Shown here: positions 41,334 to 44,288 of the stretch, in pieces
Layout of the letters: the number at the start of each line of letters is the position of its first letter
Numbering within the stretch: the first letter of the stretch is position 1
Source of the DNA: Nioella halotolerans
GTDB lineage: Bacteria; Pseudomonadota; Alphaproteobacteria; Rhodobacterales; Rhodobacteraceae
DNA length: 44,288 nucleotides
Direction: 5' to 3'
Assembly (NCBI GenBank): GCA_003428585.1
Contig: QVQC01000017.1
Span: 1-44,288, forward strand
Made by a program: the position numbers and the translations under genes
The notes under the pieces: generated by a model
Databases searched by the model: none
Seen by the model: the letters and a program-made list of their open reading frames with translations, nothing else
What the model was told of the DNA's origin: nothing

Positions 41334-42458
41334 ATGACTGCTCTTGGAAAATTGCTTTCAACGTCGCTTTTGGCGGCAACCACGGTGTCGGGAACGGCGC
41401 AGGCCGATGAGGCGAACATTGCCGCAATCTTGTCCACGACCGGCACCTATGCCTTTGTCGGCGTGCCGCTGGTCAACGGCATCACGATGGCCCACGAGGA
41501 ATTCCGCGCATCCGGCGGCTACGGCGATCACACAGTGTCGCTGCAGTTCGACGACAACCGCTCGGACCGGCAGGAAGCGATTTCGTTGCTCACGCGGCGG
41601 GCGAATGCGGGCGACGTCGACATGATCCTTGGGCCCATCGCTTCGTCCGAGGCGATGGCGACGGGCCCGGTCGCGGTGCAACTCGAGATTCCAATGTTCA
41701 CCGTGGCGATGACCAACGAGGTGCTGCCGCTGGGCGAGTGGATCTTCAAGACTACCGAAACCGCTGCGACCTACATGCCGCCGCTGGCCGACTACATTGG
41801 CGAGACCCTGGCGCCGGACAACTGCTATCTGGTGTCGATCCTCGACAACCCCGGTTATGTCATCCAGAAGGATGTCTTCCGTGACACGCTGGCCGCGCAT
41901 GGCGTCGAGATCTTGGCGGACGACGGTATCCTCGCCACCGACACCGACTTTACTGCTCTGTCGACCTCGATCGTCAACGCGGACCCGCAGTGTCTCTTCG
42001 TGACGACACCGCCGGAACAGGCGGCCAACGTGATCTTGCAGGCCAGGCAGGCGGGCCTGCGCCAAGACACGATCATCGCGGGAGATACCGGGCTGGGGTC
42101 GTCGCAGTTCATCGACGCGGCCGGGTCGGCGGCGGACGGGGTGCTATTCGTGTCGATCTTCGTCGAGACCTACTCGGACGAGACGCGTGATTTCGCCAAT
42201 CAGTACGAAGCCGAATACGGCGTCTCGCCGGACCACTGGGCGGCCACGGGCTATTCGATGATGTCCGTGATCGCCGCCGCGGTGCGCAGCATCGACGGTG
42301 ACATCAACCGCGACACCCTGCGCGAGGCGCTAACCAACACCGAGGACGTGCCCGTCCTGATGGGTACGGGGTCGATGACCTTCGGCGAAGGCCGTCTGCC
42401 GTCGCATGGCAGCGTGGTTATGCGCATCGAGGACGGCGCTTGGGAAGTGGTCGAGTAA
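41334..42458 (+). CDS. Periplasmic substrate-binding protein of the LivFGHM-type importer
   Basis: The protein has 374 residues. A signal peptide (about MTALGKLLSTSLLAATTVSG, likely cleaved after TAQA) precedes a Peripla_BP_6 fold: NIAAILSTTGTYAFVGVPLV, DNRSDRQEAISLLTRR, ILGPIASSEAMATGPVAV and YSMMSVIAAAVRSID. GGGAGGAAACC precedes the ATG. Placement after the ATPase and before a FAD dehydrogenase ties transport to the catabolic genes. The ligand is unknown. Confidence 0.92.
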   Translation: MTALGKLLSTSLLAATTVSGTAQADEANIAAILSTTGTYAFVGVPLVNGITMAHEEFRASGGYGDHTVSLQFDDNRSDRQEAISLLTRRANAGDVDMILGPIASSEAMATGPVAVQLEIPMFTVAMTNEVLPLGEWIFKTTETAATYMPPLADYIGETLAPDNCYLVSILDNPGYVIQKDVFRDTLAAHGVEILADDGILATDTDFTALSTSIVNADPQCLFVTTPPEQAANVILQARQAGLRQDTIIAGDTGLGSSQFIDAAGSAADGVLFVSIFVETYSDETRDFANQYEAEYGVSPDHWAATGYSMMSVIAAAVRSIDGDINRDTLREALTNTEDVPVLMGTGSMTFGEGRLPSHGSVVMRIEDGAWEVVE

Positions 42459-42462
42459 GACA

Positions 42463-43941
42463 ATGACCCCGGTTCACGAGCTCAAGTCCACGCCCGGCGT
42501 ATCGCCCGGCGTGGATCATCATTGTGATGTCCTCGTGGTCGGCACCGGGCCGGGCGGCATGGCCGCCACGGCTGCGGCGGCCGCCACCGGCGCCGAGGTG
42601 CATGTGGTCGAGGCGCTGGACCAGATCGGCGGCAACTCCGTCTGGTCGACAGGGTATATGGCCTTCGTCAATTCGCGCGCCCAGCGGGAAGCTGGTATCG
42701 AGGACAGTGCCGCGGCCTTTATCGCCGATGCCGAGGCTAGTATCGACCTGCTGCGCGATCAGTACCCCGTAATCGCCGATCCGGCGCTGCTGCGGCTTTT
42801 CGCCGAGCACAGCGCCGCAACTTACGAAATCCTCCTCGCCAGGGGCTTGCGCTTTTCGCGCTTTATTCCAAGACCCCTTCAGCACCGGACCACCCGGATG
42901 CTGGCCGTCGAGGACATGATGGATTTTCGCCGCGCCTTTGAACCGGAGTTTTCACGCCCGAACGTTCGCCTCTTTACTGGGACAAGCGCCGACCGGCTGC
43001 TGACCGGGGACGGGCACGTGACGGGGCTGGTTGCTCGTGGACCGGAAGGCGAGGAACTGCGTTGGACCGCGCGGAAGGGCGTTGTCCTTGCAACCGGCGG
43101 CTACCAGTCCAACCCGGAGCTGCGTGCCCGGCACGTGCCGGGATACCTCGCTCGCGCACCCTATCTGGGGGTCGACACCTGCCGTGGCGACGCACATCTT
43201 ATGGCCGGCGCCATCGGGGCCGACCTGATCAACATGGGGCTAGTTCTACCGCTGGTGATCGTGTCGTCCTCGTTCGTAGAGGACTGCATTGCCCTGAACC
43301 GCGACGGCAAACGGTTCCATGACGAGGCTGGCCCCTACGAAAACCGGGTTGCGGCCTTGCAGGCCCAGCCGGAACGCCGCGCGTTCTACATCTTCGACGA
43401 CGAAACCTGCCAGGCCAAGGCGCAGTTGCTTGCGCAGATGCCAGAACCCGCAATGTCCGCCCCGGACCTGGGCCAACTGGCCCGGAAGGCAGGCCTGGAT
43501 CCCGAGGGCCTGCGGGTCTCCGTGGCGGAGTGGAATGAATTTCTCTCCGGTTCCTCGGACAAGGATAGGAGTTTCGGACGGGTCGTTTTACCCGCCGGAC
43601 GCCGCCAGATCGTCAAAGCGCCGTTCCACGCGGTACCGATGGTGGTCGGGTCGAATTTCGTCAGTGGCGGAATGCGGGTCAACGATGCCCTTCAGGTCAT
43701 GGATGTCTATGGCGATCCGATTGGCGGGCTTTACGCTGCGGGGGATGCAGTCGGCGGGTTCAACCCGACGGCAGAGCTGGGCGGCATGCGCCTATGCGGC
43801 GGCTTCACGCTGGGGCGTCTTGCGGGCCTTTCGGCGGCCGAGGGGCGCAGCGGAAGTGTCCTTGACGCTTCACCCCCGAAAGGAGCCCACATGCCGAGCA
43901 TGATCGGCAGCCGGATCGCGTTGCAGGACGTGCGCGGCTAG
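42463..43941 (+). CDS. FAD-dependent dehydrogenase (second fumarate reductase/ketosteroid dehydrogenase-type)
   Basis: The protein has 492 residues. FAD motif VLVVGTGPGGMAATAAAAAT, the flavocytochrome c-like IGGNSVWSTGYMAF, ARKGVVLATGGYQSNPEL, DRDRSFGR-like segment near 365, and C-terminal GGLYAAGDAVGGFNPTAELG. It is a distant paralogue of the flavoprotein at 34236 and closer in its opening to FccA/TcuA-type enzymes. It starts 4 bp after the binding-protein stop without a strong ribosome site. The tail after GRLAGLSAAEG is about 40 residues longer than the fold needs. Confidence 0.86.
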   Translation: MTPVHELKSTPGVSPGVDHHCDVLVVGTGPGGMAATAAAAATGAEVHVVEALDQIGGNSVWSTGYMAFVNSRAQREAGIEDSAAAFIADAEASIDLLRDQYPVIADPALLRLFAEHSAATYEILLARGLRFSRFIPRPLQHRTTRMLAVEDMMDFRRAFEPEFSRPNVRLFTGTSADRLLTGDGHVTGLVARGPEGEELRWTARKGVVLATGGYQSNPELRARHVPGYLARAPYLGVDTCRGDAHLMAGAIGADLINMGLVLPLVIVSSSFVEDCIALNRDGKRFHDEAGPYENRVAALQAQPERRAFYIFDDETCQAKAQLLAQMPEPAMSAPDLGQLARKAGLDPEGLRVSVAEWNEFLSGSSDKDRSFGRVVLPAGRRQIVKAPFHAVPMVVGSNFVSGGMRVNDALQVMDVYGDPIGGLYAAGDAVGGFNPTAELGGMRLCGGFTLGRLAGLSAAEGRSGSVLDASPPKGAHMPSMIGSRIALQDVRG

Positions 43942-44288
43942 TGTCACGGACGAAAAAGGCAGTGTCCCGGGAAGTGGCTTAGGAACTGGCGTCCACCTGA
44001 TTCTTCATAGCCGTTGCCGCTCGTTCACTGGGCGGCGATCATCGTCGCCACTTCCCCAGTGTTGCACATGGCGGTCAGTTTGAACTGATGCGGTTGTCTA
44101 ATCGCTGTTGTCGCGTCAAGCCCTGCTCACCTGCATGCGCTCCTGCCGGATGCATGGTTGTCTCCGCGGTCGGCATGTGCCGCCGCATGTTGGGCGTCGC
44201 GGGAAGAGCCTTCAATGTGGATGACGGTAACCGCCCGGTTCGAACCGCCTTGTAAATTCAGGCGGCTTCGTTTTCGAGCGTCGCTGCC
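43942..44288. other. Gene-free right end
   Basis: I see no supportable gene in these 347 bases. CCGCCT (44245-44250) and AGGCGG (44260-44265), followed by CTTCGTTTT, form a possible small terminator for the plus strand. On the minus strand the first codons from the edge read AATLENEAA then TGA (44260-44258), which might be the end of a gene entering from the right, but nine residues are too few to call. Confidence 0.4.

Noticed and set aside
44228..44288. A gene end on the minus strand (AATLENEAA, stop)
   Set aside because: Only nine residues before the window edge; not enough to assign.

Overview
The window looks like a chromosomal segment of a high-GC alphaproteobacterium, most likely Rhodobacterales (Roseobacter-like). 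This rests on gene content alone: an Mrp ATPase fused to a DUF971 domain, an RpoH-type sigma factor, RTX proteins, MocD/MocE-type oxygenase genes and several IS families common in that order. No species is claimed.

Layout. (1) 1-2785, minus: the N-terminal 928 residues of a very repetitive RTX calcium-binding protein that runs off the left edge, with two inverted repeats upstream. (2) 3179-6213, minus: a three-gene operon of overlapping genes, namely a MarR-type regulator with a C-terminal cysteine cluster, an Mrp-DUF971 Fe-S carrier and an Nfu-type Fe-S scaffold. Its promoter region is shared with a divergent RpoH-like sigma factor (6313-7173) and holds a perfect inverted repeat. (3) 7194-20461: a carbohydrate or cyclitol catabolic locus. 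Nine tightly packed minus-strand genes encode an SDR, three Gfo/Idh/MocA dehydrogenases, a TIM-barrel isomerase and a complete RbsABC-type importer. A divergent LacI regulator follows, with two perfect consensus operators in between. Next come an SDR, a MocE-type Rieske ferredoxin and a MocD-type membrane oxygenase. The set recalls rhizopine (O-methyl-inosamine) catabolism, and an O-methylated cyclitol or sugar is a reasonable substrate guess. (4) 20699-20907: tRNA-Gly(CCC) and a decayed copy of its 3' part.

(5) 21123-25204: accessory genes, including a fused GmrSD-like DUF262/HNH nuclease of the type that restricts modified phage DNA. (6) 25448-27601: a scrapyard of truncated transposons (IS66, IS630, IS110, IS5). 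(7) 27811-43941, plus strand: a large catabolic locus whose substrate I cannot name. It holds a VOC protein, two related P450s, three SDRs, a ThuA-like protein, two FAD dehydrogenases of the fumarate reductase/ketosteroid dehydrogenase superfamily, an Old Yellow Enzyme homologue, a NIPSNAP protein and a complete branched-chain-amino-acid-type ABC importer. A dead IS481 copy separates the VOC gene from the rest. Most genes overlap by ATGA, so they probably form one or two transcripts. Both P450s lack the usual acidic residue of the I-helix acid-alcohol pair, and no ferredoxin or reductase partner lies in the window. The genes suggest import of a ring compound, hydroxylation or dealkylation, then alcohol oxidation and ring desaturation/reduction. 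This is the best candidate for an undescribed pathway here.

(8) 43942-44288: no recognisable gene.
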